From Winogradskyella ouciana (GTDB taxonomy: Bacteria; Bacteroidota; Bacteroidia; Flavobacteriales; Flavobacteriaceae), in NCBI RefSeq assembly GCF_009709615.1, contig NZ_WJYA01000006.1:331040-395039 (forward strand): 64,000 bases of DNA, given 5' to 3'. The notes below the pieces were generated by a model. It made no database searches and was not told where the DNA came from. It worked only from the letters and a program-made list of their open reading frames with translations. A program made the position numbers and the translations under genes. Below, in pieces: positions 44,451 to 53,728 of the stretch. Numbering within the stretch: the first letter of the stretch is position 1; the number at the start of each line of letters is the position of its first letter.

Positions 44451-44783
44451 TTAACAACAATTAGTATTCTCGTTTACATCTTGATTCAAAAAATCATTTA
44501 TAATGGTTTTCATTTTAGACCAATTGGCCTTGTCAATGCAATAGCAAACACTTGTCCCTTCGATATTGCCCGAAATGAGACCGACATTTTTTAATTCCTT
44601 AAGATGTTGCGAAATGGTGGGTTGTGCCAATCCAATTTCATCTACCAAGTCTCCACATATACAAGAGTTGGTCTTAAACAAATGTTGTAATATGGCGACT
44701 CTGGCAGGATGCCCAAAGACTTTGGCAATGCTCGATATTTGATTTTGCGCTTCAGTGAAAATTTCACTTTTAGTTAATCCCAT
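44451..44783 (-). CDS. arsR: ArsR-family repressor
   Basis: A 110-residue winged-helix repressor: AKVFGHPARVAILQHLFKTN, then SCICGDLVDEIGLAQPTISQ, the CxC pair of typical ArsR sensors, then HLKELKNVGLISG. It ends NTNCC, an extra Cys pair. Arsenite or antimonite binding to these Cys should release it from the operator at 44798-44809. It is the first gene of the four-gene operon. Confidence 0.94.
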   Translation of the reverse strand: MGLTKSEIFTEAQNQISSIAKVFGHPARVAILQHLFKTNSCICGDLVDEIGLAQPTISQHLKELKNVGLISGNIEGTSVCYCIDKANWSKMKTIINDFLNQDVNENTNCC

Positions 44784-44797
44784 AATATTTAATTATT

Positions 44798-44809
44798 ATA
44801 TTGCAATAT
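44798..44809. promoter_or_regulatory. Palindromic candidate ArsR operator
   Basis: A perfect 12-bp palindrome ATATTGCAATAT lies 15 bp upstream of the arsR ATG, between arsR (minus) and the DUF2911 gene (plus). ArsR/SmtB proteins bind short AT-rich inverted repeats of this kind. Confidence 0.65.
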
Positions 44810-44941
44810 TACGATTAATATGTTTATTAGAAAAGATTAGAGGGTTATAATTGTTGTTTTTAAGTCTTTCTTAACATATTTCGCTTTTCTTAAGTCGTAA
44901 CTTTAAGGCACTTTAAACAAAACACTTAACACTATTAAAAA

Positions 44942-45790
44942 ATGAAGAAATTATTACTATTTGCATTTGCGTTAACATTGATGTTTTCGATAAATGCACA
45001 AATTGAAACGCCTGCGCCAAGCCCTTTGAGTAAGGTAGAGCAACAGGTTGGATTAACAGATGTAACCTTGGAATATTCTCGTCCAAGTATGAAAGGACGT
45101 AAAATCTTTGGTGATTTAGTGCCTTATGGTAAAATGTGGCGTGCAGGAGCCAACAAAAATACAACCATAACATTCAGCGATGATGTTACTATTGGAGGTA
45201 ATGAAGTAAAAGCGGGTTCTTATGCTATTTTTATTACGCCTAATGAAAAATCTTGGGATGTATATTTTTATTCAGACACCAATAATTGGGGAACTCCTCA
45301 AGAATGGGATGATTCTAAAGTTGCGGCCAAAGTCAATGTAGAGACGTATCAAATGCCTATGGAGGTAGAGACCTGGACTATGACATTCGATAGTTTAACT
45401 AACAATTCTGCAGAGCTTGGGTTTATATGGGAAAACACCTATGCTGGAGTAAAATTTGAAGTGCCAACGGCTGAAAAAGTATCTGCTTCAATCGCAAAAG
45501 TGATGAGTGGCCCTTCTGCTAATGATTATTATGCTGCTGCTGTCTATAACTTATCTGAAGGAAAAGACTTGGATAAAGCTATGATGTGGATTGATAAAGC
45601 TGTAGATTTAACTAAAGAACAGCCGCGTTTTTGGTACTTGAGACAACAGTCTTTAATTCATGCTGCAAATGGAGATAAAGACGGTGCGATCGCTGCGGCT
45701 AAAAAATCACTTGAAGGTGCACAAAAAGCCGGAAATGATGATTATGTGAAAATGAATAAAGAATCATTAAAAGAATGGGGTGCGATGTAA
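44942..45790 (+). CDS. DUF2911 secreted/periplasmic protein
   Basis: A 282-residue protein with a signal peptide (MKKLLLFAFALTLMFSINAQ). The DUF2911 core follows: VTLEYSRPSMKGRKIFGDLV, YGKMWRAGANKNTTITFS, AGSYAIFITPNEKSWDVYFY. A short helical TPR-like tail (NDYYAAAVYNLSEGKDLDKA onward) ends it. DUF2911 is common in Bacteroidota; function unknown. It is divergent from arsR but has no arsenic feature. Confidence 0.9.
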   Translation: MKKLLLFAFALTLMFSINAQIETPAPSPLSKVEQQVGLTDVTLEYSRPSMKGRKIFGDLVPYGKMWRAGANKNTTITFSDDVTIGGNEVKAGSYAIFITPNEKSWDVYFYSDTNNWGTPQEWDDSKVAAKVNVETYQMPMEVETWTMTFDSLTNNSAELGFIWENTYAGVKFEVPTAEKVSASIAKVMSGPSANDYYAAAVYNLSEGKDLDKAMMWIDKAVDLTKEQPRFWYLRQQSLIHAANGDKDGAIAAAKKSLEGAQKAGNDDYVKMNKESLKEWGAM

Positions 45791-45811
45791 TTGCAACTCA
45801 GAATAATTTAG

Positions 45812-45850
45812 AAAAAAAGCGTATCTACTTAGGTTGCGCTTTTTTTTTTA
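45812..45850. terminator. Terminator between DUF2911 gene and symporter gene
   Basis: Arms AAAAAAAGCG (45812-45821) and CGCTTTTTTT (45837-45846) form a 10-bp stem followed by more T. The A and T flanks make it usable from both sides of this convergent junction. Confidence 0.8.
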
Positions 45851-47662
45851 GTTTATAATTGCTTGATTCTTATTTATTAGCTGTAAAATATGTGCAATCA
45901 AGATCACCAATACGCAACCGAATAAATTCAACCATAAATAAGGCATCCAATCCAGCCACCATCCGGTAATAACAATAGCTTGTGTGATTAAGGCTCCCGT
46001 AAAGACGGCATTACCTTTTATATATTTAAAGAAGAAGGCCAACAGGAAAATACCTAAGACGTTTCCATAGAAAATTGAACCGATGATGTTGACTAGTTGA
46101 ATTAGATTTTCGGCAAGATCGGCAAAACAAGCTATGATAATGGCTACAATTCCCCAGCCCAAAGTAAACCACTTGGTCATTTTTACCATGTGCTCTTCGC
46201 CTTTGTCTTCTTTTAGATTTCTGCCATATAAATCAATTGAAGTAATGGTTGCCAAAGCGTTGATTTCTGAAGCTGTTGAAGACATGGCTGCAGATAGAAT
46301 AACAGCAAGCAATAATCCTATTAGTCCAGTTGGGAGATGGTTCAATATAAACCGAATGAACATATAATCCCTGTCGTTGGTCTGCGTGTCCTTAGCGGCA
46401 TCATTATAAAGTGTCTTTAGCTCACTTTCCTTAGTTATAAATTCTTCACTAACAGGATTAGCCCTTAGACCTTCCAATTCATTTTGAAGCCTAGTGTAAT
46501 TATTGGCATATTCATTGTCAATAGCTTTCTTTATCAAGAATTTAGACTCTAGACGATAGGTTTTTTCGATGCTGTCTAATTTAGAAAGTTGAACTCTGGT
46601 ACGTTCACTTTCGTCCGTCGATAGTTTCAGACTCAATTCCTGTTTCTGGGAAAATAGAGTTGCTTGTTTGTCTTGAAGTGCTCTGTATTCGTCACCATAT
46701 TCCGAAGCTAAAACCGTTTGGGTCGATTTATCGATAAAGTTTAATGGTGCAGGATTAAACTGATAAAACACAAACACCATAACACCCACAAGCAGTATGA
46801 AAAACTGCATAGGAACTTTAAATAAACCATTAAAGAGAAGACCCATTTGCATCTCCTTCATGGATTTACCAGAAAGGTAACGTTGTACCTGACTTTGATC
46901 CGTGCCAAAATAGGATAACATTAAAAATGTTCCACCAATGAGGCCCGTCCAAACTGTGTAGCGATTTTCTAAATCGAAAGAAAAATCTAAAACCTCCATC
47001 TTGCCAGTAGCACCAGCAATATCAATAGCATCAGTAAAAGAAACTTCTTCAGGTATTAAGTTTATAATGATAATTAATGCTGCAACCATACCAGCAAAAA
47101 TTACAAACATCTGTTGCTTTTGAGTTACCGTAACAGCTTTTGTACCACCAGAAACGGTGTAGATAATAACCAATACTCCAATAACAATATTGAGCGTTAC
47201 AATATTCCAACCGAGTACAACCGAAAGGATGATGGCTGGTGCGAAGATTGTGATTCCGGCAGCCAAGCCACGTTGAATTAAAAACAGAATAGCTGTGAGG
47301 CTTCGGGTTTTAAGGTCGAATCGATTTTCGAGGAATTCGTAGGCTGTATAAACTTTTAGACGATGATAGAGTGGAATAAACACCAAGCAGATAATAACCA
47401 TGGCAATTGGCAGTCCAAAATAAAATTGAACAAAGCCCATACCATCTGAAAACGCCTGACCAGTAGTAGAGAGAAAGGTAATTGCACTCGCTTGTGTTGC
47501 CATTACGGATAATCCAATGGTCCACCATTTTGAGGTGTTTCCTCCTCTTACATAATCCTGAACATTTTTACTACCTCTGGTTTTCCAAGTACCATAGCCC
47601 ACAATTGTGGCCAGTGTGGCAATTAAAACCGTCCAGTCTATCCAATCTAAAGTTTGCACCAT
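45848..47662 (-). CDS. Sodium:solute symporter (SSS family) with large insertion
   Basis: A 604-residue membrane transporter. SSS features: GNTSKWWTIGLSVMATQASA, FLSTTGQAFSDGMGFVQFYFG, TVSGGTKAVTVTQ and LSAAMSSTASEINALATITS. Between transmembrane segments (residues about 305-420) is a charged coiled-coil-like insertion (DKQATLFSQKQELSLKLSTD onward) not usual for the fold. It should couple Na+ inflow to uptake of a solute; substrate unknown. A 37-residue membrane ORF lies 4 bp upstream. Substrate assignment would need experiment. Confidence 0.9.
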   Translation of the reverse strand: MVQTLDWIDWTVLIATLATIVGYGTWKTRGSKNVQDYVRGGNTSKWWTIGLSVMATQASAITFLSTTGQAFSDGMGFVQFYFGLPIAMVIICLVFIPLYHRLKVYTAYEFLENRFDLKTRSLTAILFLIQRGLAAGITIFAPAIILSVVLGWNIVTLNIVIGVLVIIYTVSGGTKAVTVTQKQQMFVIFAGMVAALIIIINLIPEEVSFTDAIDIAGATGKMEVLDFSFDLENRYTVWTGLIGGTFLMLSYFGTDQSQVQRYLSGKSMKEMQMGLLFNGLFKVPMQFFILLVGVMVFVFYQFNPAPLNFIDKSTQTVLASEYGDEYRALQDKQATLFSQKQELSLKLSTDESERTRVQLSKLDSIEKTYRLESKFLIKKAIDNEYANNYTRLQNELEGLRANPVSEEFITKESELKTLYNDAAKDTQTNDRDYMFIRFILNHLPTGLIGLLLAVILSAAMSSTASEINALATITSIDLYGRNLKEDKGEEHMVKMTKWFTLGWGIVAIIIACFADLAENLIQLVNIIGSIFYGNVLGIFLLAFFFKYIKGNAVFTGALITQAIVITGWWLDWMPYLWLNLFGCVLVILIAHILQLINKNQAIIN

Positions 47663-47666
47663 AAAA

Positions 47667-47780
47667 TTAAGCGAATGAAGCTGTTATAAAGTAAAAGAGA
47701 ATGATGTACAGGGCATTGGCAATTAATACGATGGTGTACAATTTGTCCCATTTTTGTTTTGGTTGTGGTTGGTTGTTCAT
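47667..47780 (-). CDS. Tiny membrane protein upstream of symporter, 37 aa
   Basis: ATG at 47780 opens a 37-residue frame starting MNNQPQPKQKWDKLYTIVLI and then ANALYIILFYFITASFA, a single membrane helix after a basic cytosolic start. The stop lies 4 bp before the symporter ATG, so both are on one message. It may be a small transporter subunit like KdpF-type proteins; this is inference. Confidence 0.6.
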   Translation of the reverse strand: MNNQPQPKQKWDKLYTIVLIANALYIILFYFITASFA

Positions 47781-47849
47781 TAGTTTAGTTGTTAGTTGTT
47801 AGCTGTTAGTTGTTCATCTGATGGACAGATGATGTTTTGTATGTATATC

Positions 47850-50369
47850 TCAATTCTTCAACTTAGTTGCATCCTCTTTTCCTGCGGAAAGCAAATTAGC
47901 AAAAAGCCGGTAGGCTCCAGAAACTCCTGCAGGGAACTCTCTAAAGAAGCTTAATCCTGTATAAATGTAATTGCCTTTTCCATATTTAGCGACGAGCAAG
48001 CTCCCTTCTTTAGAACTTTCACCTTTGTCATTCATTGCTAAGAGTGGTGTAAATTCTTCCGACCATTCACCTGGAAAATACAAACCACGCTCTTGTACCC
48101 AGCCTTCAAAGTCTTGCGTTGTGATTTTATTCGGGAAATTAAGAATAGGGTGATTTGGATCTAAAATTCTCACTTCGGCATTTTCGTCTGTAACTCTGTC
48201 TCTGGATAATTGCAGCTCATAAGGAGCGATGTTATCTGTTTTTATACCTCTACTTGTGTTGTACTGCACAACCATGTTGCCGCCTTCTTTTACATAATCC
48301 AGCAAAAATTTTTGTTTGAATTTCATTTCATCTAAAATATTGTAGGCTCTAATACCAACTACGATGGCATCAAAATTAACGAGGTTGTCTGCTGAAATTT
48401 GTTCAGGCTTAATAATGGTGACATTATAGCCAATTTGGCGTAAACTTTCTGGTACCACATCACCAGCCCCTTCGATATAACCAATATTGTTGCCACGTTT
48501 TTCAATATCCAACCGTACCACTTTACTAACACTTGGCATCAATACAGTTTGGTAAGGTATGTGAGCATAATCAATCTCAACCAATTCGTCTGTGTAGAAT
48601 TCACCATTAAAATTGACCATTGGTGTGATTAAACCCTCACTCTGATTTTTTGGAGGAATAACCGTAAAAACTAATTTTTGAATATCTCCTTTGTTGGCAA
48701 TTTCAATTTTTTGTTTTTGAGGATAGACGCTCCAATCATTTGGGTAAGCCATTTGCACATAACCTTCAACGGCATCTCTACTGGCTTTTACTGTGACTTC
48801 AATTTCTTTTTGCTGATCGTTTTCAAAAATGAAAACCTTATCAGCGATGCTTGCAGAAACTGGAGGTACAATTTCAAAAGGTCTATACAATTCCCCTTTG
48901 TCTGGTTTTGAATAACGATACACCACTGGTTTCGTAATGGTAATTGGCGTGCCTAAAATATTCAGGTTAAAATCCACAAAAACGGCTCTAGGTGTTTCTG
49001 GCAATCCAATCCATTCCGGATTTTCAACATGGTACATGCCCAAGGTGCTTTTTTTGTTTAGCCAATACGGTGTTGTATAATGAATGTCTTTTGGAATGGT
49101 AATACCTTCATCGAAATTCAGACGTTGATTTTCTGGCATTGCCATGTTTTTTGAAATTCCGTTCTCTAGTGTCGAAAGGTTATAGGATACCAATTCGATT
49201 TTGGCAGCACTTCGGTTCAAGGCCTCAATATTTAAACCTACGGTGGCATCTGGTGAAGCATGAGGCGTATTGGCAGAAACTTCTAAATACAATCCTGCGC
49301 AAGCTTCAATTATCGTTTTTAGTTCTTTGGTTTTTATGGTTTTCCAGTGTTCGTTTTTTACATTTTGAAGCAATTTGTAGGCTTCTAAAAGTTGCGGTAG
49401 GTGAGCAGCTGGATTCACAAAATTAAAGTTACTTTCAACTTTATTTAGAATATTACCAATGGCTTGTCCGCCTTCAACTCGGTTCCATGAGGTGTCAATA
49501 CCTGCAAACACATCGTTGCTATCGTCTAAAGGTTCACCTTTTAAAAACTCAATATATTCGTCTTGAGTACCACGAGTCATTAAACGTCCAAAACCTTGGC
49601 AAAGATGTTGACTGCTTGCCAATGAAGCCACCTCGTTATTAGACATGCCTTTGGTTGGGTAATATACTCCAATATCAAAACTGAGCATTTTACTTTTATC
49701 AATTTTATCAAATTCTTCCCTGCTACCATAACGCCACCAAGAGGTGTTATAAAATAGGCGTTTTGGTTGCCATGTCTCTGTTAAGTTCAATTGTGATGGA
49801 TACTTTGAAGCATCATTCGCCAAATCAAAAGCCTCTAGGCTTAGCATTGCTGAACTGGTGTGGTGGCCATGCGTTCTTCCTGCTCTTCTATGGTCAAAGC
49901 GATTGATAATAATGTCTGGTTTAAATTCGCGGATGGCCCAAACAACATCTGATAAGACTTTGTCCTTATTCCATATTTCCAAAGTTTCATCAGGATGTTT
50001 TGAGTAGCCAAAATCATTAGCTCTTGTAAAACGCTGTTCACCACCATCAACACGTCTTGCTGCCAACAATTCTTGTGTTCTGATGACTCCAAGTAATTCT
50101 CTGATTTCTGGTCCGATGAGGTTTTGTCCTCCATCTCCACGTGTTAAGGATAAATAGGCCGTACGTGCCTTAACTTCGTTGGACATGTACGAAATTAGCC
50201 TCGTGTTTTCATCATCTGGATGCGCAGCGATATAAAGTACAGAACCCAAAACGTTGAGTTTTTGTACGGCTTCGTATATTTCTGAGGAATTAAGTTTTTT
50301 GGGTTGTTGTGCTGGTAAGGAAATTACTGTGCCCAAAAGAAAGATGAGGCAAAGTTTAATCTGGCGCAT
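47850..50369 (-). CDS. Secreted PIG-L family deacetylase with C-terminal GATase-like domain
   Basis: An 839-residue protein with a signal peptide (IKLCLIFLLGTVISLPAQ). The PIG-L metal site reads IAAHPDDENTRLIS and GRTHGHHTSSA. Members deacetylate N-acetyl sugars with Zn. The C-terminal 250 residues look like a class I glutamine amidotransferase-like fold (YNTSRGIKTDNIAPYELQLS, GKGNYIYTGLSFFREFPAG), with beta-rich domains between. It is likely periplasmic or outer-membrane exported, active on sugars or glycan. It stands alone, ended before corA. Confidence 0.9.
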   Translation of the reverse strand: MRQIKLCLIFLLGTVISLPAQQPKKLNSSEIYEAVQKLNVLGSVLYIAAHPDDENTRLISYMSNEVKARTAYLSLTRGDGGQNLIGPEIRELLGVIRTQELLAARRVDGGEQRFTRANDFGYSKHPDETLEIWNKDKVLSDVVWAIREFKPDIIINRFDHRRAGRTHGHHTSSAMLSLEAFDLANDASKYPSQLNLTETWQPKRLFYNTSWWRYGSREEFDKIDKSKMLSFDIGVYYPTKGMSNNEVASLASSQHLCQGFGRLMTRGTQDEYIEFLKGEPLDDSNDVFAGIDTSWNRVEGGQAIGNILNKVESNFNFVNPAAHLPQLLEAYKLLQNVKNEHWKTIKTKELKTIIEACAGLYLEVSANTPHASPDATVGLNIEALNRSAAKIELVSYNLSTLENGISKNMAMPENQRLNFDEGITIPKDIHYTTPYWLNKKSTLGMYHVENPEWIGLPETPRAVFVDFNLNILGTPITITKPVVYRYSKPDKGELYRPFEIVPPVSASIADKVFIFENDQQKEIEVTVKASRDAVEGYVQMAYPNDWSVYPQKQKIEIANKGDIQKLVFTVIPPKNQSEGLITPMVNFNGEFYTDELVEIDYAHIPYQTVLMPSVSKVVRLDIEKRGNNIGYIEGAGDVVPESLRQIGYNVTIIKPEQISADNLVNFDAIVVGIRAYNILDEMKFKQKFLLDYVKEGGNMVVQYNTSRGIKTDNIAPYELQLSRDRVTDENAEVRILDPNHPILNFPNKITTQDFEGWVQERGLYFPGEWSEEFTPLLAMNDKGESSKEGSLLVAKYGKGNYIYTGLSFFREFPAGVSGAYRLFANLLSAGKEDATKLKN

Positions 50370-50451
50370 AAGGTGAATAGTTAGTTACTCTTCAAATATA
50401 AAAAAGTTACGCGCTTATGCCTTGGTTTTAGGTTTTGTTTAACGGTTATTT

Positions 50452-51531
50452 TCACAACCACTTCTTACGCTTAAAATAAATCAACAACCCAATAAAGATG
50501 GTAAACATTACACCCAAAAGCACAAAATAACCATAGCGGTATTTGAGTTCTGGAATATACTCGAAGTTCATGCCGTAGAGACCTGCCAAAAATGATAAGG
50601 GTATAAAAATGGAAGACATTATCGTGAGGACTTTCATTACTTCGTTCATCTTGTTACTAATGGTAGTCATGTACATATCCATTAAACTCCAGATCATTTC
50701 GCGATAAATATCTATGTTTTCTGATACTTGAATTAAATGATCGTAAATATCTCTATAATAAGTTATTGTGCGTTTAAAAATTAATGGATGTTCTCCTTTT
50801 TCGATACGATTAATAATCTCACGTAATGGAAAAATAGCACGACGTACTTTTAGGATTTCACGCTTAAGTTGCTGCACCTCAATATTGACATCTTCTCGTG
50901 CATGGCCTGTAAACAATTCGGTTTCTAAATCTTCAATCTTATTGCCCAAAGTTTCTATGATGCTGAAATAATTATCCACCACAGCATCGATTAAGGCGTA
51001 CAATAAATAGTCTGATTTTAATCCACGTATTCTTCCATTGGCATAGCGCAAGCGTTCACGGATAGTACCAAAAACGTCACCTTCGGCTTCCTGAAAAGTC
51101 AACACATAATTTTTCCCAAGGACAAAGCTTACTTGTTCAATAACAATTTCTTCGTTGACATCGTAATAGAGCATTTTCAACACGACGAAGAGGTAATCCT
51201 CGTATTCATCAATTTTAGGGCGTTGAGTTGTGTTTACAATATCCTCTAAAACGAGTGGGTGCAAATCGTACTGCTTACCAATATCCTCAATTTTATCAGT
51301 ATGCTGAAGGCCATCTACATTAATCCAAGTAACGGAATCTGTGTCCTTATAGTTTACGGCATCTTCGATATTGAGCAAAATAGTTTCCTCGATATCGTCC
51401 TTGGTGTAGTCAAAACATTCAACTTGAAAATCTTTATCCGATTTTTTACCAGTATAGACCAGGGTTCCTGGAACTTGTCCGATGTGTTTTTTGTGTTCTT
51501 GAGTACGTTTTTTATTTCTCTTTTTTAACAT
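50452..51531 (-). CDS. corA: CorA magnesium/cobalt transporter
   Basis: A 359-residue protein. The N-terminal alpha/beta domain (VTWINVDGLQHTDKIEDIG) is followed by a long helix (YRDIYDHLIQVSENIDIYRE) and two C-terminal membrane helices with the signature YGMNFEYIPEL (GMN). It forms a pentameric channel for Mg2+. It starts 3 bp after the MscS gene stop. Confidence 0.96.
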   Translation of the reverse strand: MLKKRNKKRTQEHKKHIGQVPGTLVYTGKKSDKDFQVECFDYTKDDIEETILLNIEDAVNYKDTDSVTWINVDGLQHTDKIEDIGKQYDLHPLVLEDIVNTTQRPKIDEYEDYLFVVLKMLYYDVNEEIVIEQVSFVLGKNYVLTFQEAEGDVFGTIRERLRYANGRIRGLKSDYLLYALIDAVVDNYFSIIETLGNKIEDLETELFTGHAREDVNIEVQQLKREILKVRRAIFPLREIINRIEKGEHPLIFKRTITYYRDIYDHLIQVSENIDIYREMIWSLMDMYMTTISNKMNEVMKVLTIMSSIFIPLSFLAGLYGMNFEYIPELKYRYGYFVLLGVMFTIFIGLLIYFKRKKWL

Positions 51532-51534
51532 AGG

Positions 51535-52092
51535 CTACAGTATGCTGCTATCGTCTAAAGCATCTTTCTCCATTAAAGTTACTGCTTTTTGAAGAATAAG
51601 GTTGTTGGGATAGGTGACCAAGTCGCCATTGTCGTCCCTTAGGATTAGCTGAAATGCCCTAATATCTTCTATTATGGCTTCTACAGGATAATCCTTATCA
51701 TGTATTTTTATTTTGTCTCCCACTTTATAAGGAAATGAAAAGAACATAATAATGCCAGAGGTTATATTACTTAGAATAGACCAGATGGCAAAAAGAGCGA
51801 TACCAATTACTGCAAAAACGGAAGAAAAAACTAGTGAGATTTGATTGATTTCAACACCAAGAATAAAGGCTTCAATCAATATGGCGATGAGTAATAATGT
51901 CACCGTAACATAGCGACCGATAAGATTTGCCCTAGCTTCTGTAGTACCACTTCGTCTGCCTATTTTTTTTACTGTAACGACTATAACAGCCCTAATAATG
52001 AGAAGTATTATGAGAAGTATTGCTGTTGTAATGATTTCAGATTGGTACGTATTGAAAAAGTTTGACATGTTAAGTAAGTTGGTACTTAACAA
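51535..52092 (-). CDS. Small MscS-domain mechanosensitive channel
   Basis: A 185-residue protein with three membrane helices and the MscS beta domain (GIIMFFSFPYKVGDKIKIHD, YPVEAIIEDIRAFQLILRDD, VTYPNNLILQKAV). It lacks the long C-terminal cage of E. coli MscS and is a short form common in Bacteroidota. It should open on osmotic downshift. It leads the pair with corA. Confidence 0.9.
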   Translation of the reverse strand: MLSTNLLNMSNFFNTYQSEIITTAILLIILLIIRAVIVVTVKKIGRRSGTTEARANLIGRYVTVTLLLIAILIEAFILGVEINQISLVFSSVFAVIGIALFAIWSILSNITSGIIMFFSFPYKVGDKIKIHDKDYPVEAIIEDIRAFQLILRDDNGDLVTYPNNLILQKAVTLMEKDALDDSSIL

Positions 52093-52116
52093 ATATAACT
52101 TAGATTCCTTAAAAAG

Positions 52117-53043
52117 CTATTGCAATTTTAATTTTTCCCGAAGGCTTTCGTCTGCGTTATTGTTTTTATTCCAATAGGCAGATTTAATCGAGCTAAGTTT
52201 TGTGGCTTTAGTGGTTAAAGTCTTTGTAGAAGCACCAAAACCGCTTTCTGATGTTTCTTCCCAGCCTAAAATATCAAAAGGGAATTCATTGTTGAAATTA
52301 ATCTTGAGTGTTCTGTTTAATTCAGGATACGAAAGTGTGTACATTCCATTGTCTAAACTGGCGATTGCATCATATGCTTTTATGGGTTGGTGTCGCAATC
52401 TGGCATATTCCAATGAAGGAATAATGTTTAGTTCGCCAGTTGGAAGACTTTCAGGATCTATTCTGAGTTTTGTCCATAGTTCGTTTTCCGTCCAGTTTTT
52501 TTCAATATCGAAATTTTGATCAGCCTCTCCTTGAAAGTATGAATGTGACATGATTTCAAAATCATCACGATTATTAAGTTGTGCATAGACTTGTCCGCAC
52601 CATTCCTGTATGGAAGCCGTAACTTTTATGGCATGTTGATTGTTTGCCACGGGATAAAACGTGCTCTGCATTATGGAATATGGATAAATACCAGTGTTGA
52701 AATTTTTTGTGGCATTCAATTTTAAAACAGGAATGTTGGATTCATCATAATTGTCTGCTTTGACCTGTTGTTCTGGTAGAAAATCTTCAGTGACAAATAC
52801 CATAACAGCTGTGCCTTCCCTAAGTTCTCCATAGCGTGCTTGTTCTAACTTGTAGGAGGTGATTTCGGCTTCGCCATTGTACCAGTAGTCCTTAAATTCT
52901 TTTGAAAGCTTTGTTTCGGGAGATTGCTTTTCTTCTTTGGGTTCTGATATGGCAATAGTATCTGAGGTTTCAGATTTGTTTTCTTTACAGGAATTTAGTA
53001 CAAAAATTATTGAAACAAGTGATAGAATTTGTATTGTCTTCAT
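52117..53043 (-). CDS. Lipoprotein of unknown function
   Basis: A 308-residue protein with a lipobox LNSCKENK after a hydrophobic signal, so it is anchored by the Cys. The mature part has no motif I recognise (FKDYWYNGEAEITSYKLEQA, IQEWCGQVYAQLNNRDDFEI). Similar genes are often mislabelled Maf because they precede maf; the sequence shows no Maf motif. The gap to maf holds the 20-bp repeat at 53069-53088. Confidence 0.8.
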   Translation of the reverse strand: MKTIQILSLVSIIFVLNSCKENKSETSDTIAISEPKEEKQSPETKLSKEFKDYWYNGEAEITSYKLEQARYGELREGTAVMVFVTEDFLPEQQVKADNYDESNIPVLKLNATKNFNTGIYPYSIMQSTFYPVANNQHAIKVTASIQEWCGQVYAQLNNRDDFEIMSHSYFQGEADQNFDIEKNWTENELWTKLRIDPESLPTGELNIIPSLEYARLRHQPIKAYDAIASLDNGMYTLSYPELNRTLKINFNNEFPFDILGWEETSESGFGASTKTLTTKATKLSSIKSAYWNKNNNADESLREKLKLQ

Positions 53044-53068
53044 AGGTAGAGATTTAAAGGTTATAAGA

Positions 53069-53088
53069 CACTTCGACTGCGCTCAGTG
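53069..53088. repeat. Interspersed 20-bp repeat, copy 1
   Basis: CACTTCGACTGCGCTCAGTG; it differs from the copy at 55254-55273 by one base. Both lie in intergenic gaps of the same gene cluster. Confidence 0.7.
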
Positions 53089-53134
53089 TGACAATTTAAT
53101 ATGCCAGAAGATTGTGAACAACAAAGTTACAATC

Positions 53135-53728
53135 CTAACGACCTTCTGCAATGGCATTTAACGTTTCATAAAGTAAATGGGTTGGTAGTCCGACGACATT
53201 GTTGTAAGACCCTTCTATATTGGTAATGCCAATCGCACCAATCCATTCTTGTATACCATAAGCACCAGCTTTATCCAGTGGTTTGTATGTGTCAACATAA
53301 TAACGAATTTCTTCATCAGATAAGGCTTTAAACGTTACTTTGGTAATAGTATTTACCAATCGTTGCCCAGAAGTTTGCGTAAAACAAATAGAGGTCATCA
53401 CCTGATGTGTTTTAGCGCTCAGCGATTTAATCATTCTGAAAGCATCGTCTTCATCCTTTGGTTTTTCAACGGCTTTTCCATCTAACCACACAATGGTGTC
53501 GCTTGTTATTAGAATATCCTTGGGACGAAGCTCAATTATAAAAGCTTCAGCTTTTAATTTAGCTAAGTAATCGGTAATTTCTGTGCCTCTTAGATGTTTT
53601 GGGTAGACTTCGTCAATGGGTTTTAACTTTACTTCAAAATCTATGTTCATAGATTTCAGAAAAGTATGCCGTCTTGGCGAAGCAGAGGCCAGAATAATGT
53701 TGTAATCTTTTAGTTTGTCGTTCAGCAT
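53135..53728 (-). CDS. maf: Maf-like nucleotide pyrophosphatase
   Basis: A 197-residue protein with IILASASPRRHTFLKSMNID at the start, ILITSDTIVWLDGK, RMIKSLSAKTHQVMT and DKAGAYGIQEWIGAIGI. Maf enzymes hydrolyse non-canonical or bulk nucleotides such as dTTP, UTP or m5UTP. It is the last gene of the KdsC-UbiA-Maf run and overlaps nothing. Confidence 0.95.
   Translation of the reverse strand: MLNDKLKDYNIILASASPRRHTFLKSMNIDFEVKLKPIDEVYPKHLRGTEITDYLAKLKAEAFIIELRPKDILITSDTIVWLDGKAVEKPKDEDDAFRMIKSLSAKTHQVMTSICFTQTSGQRLVNTITKVTFKALSDEEIRYYVDTYKPLDKAGAYGIQEWIGAIGITNIEGSYNNVVGLPTHLLYETLNAIAEGR

Noticed and set aside
52117..53043. Maf protein
   Set aside because: The lipoprotein lacks Maf motifs; the true maf is the next gene.
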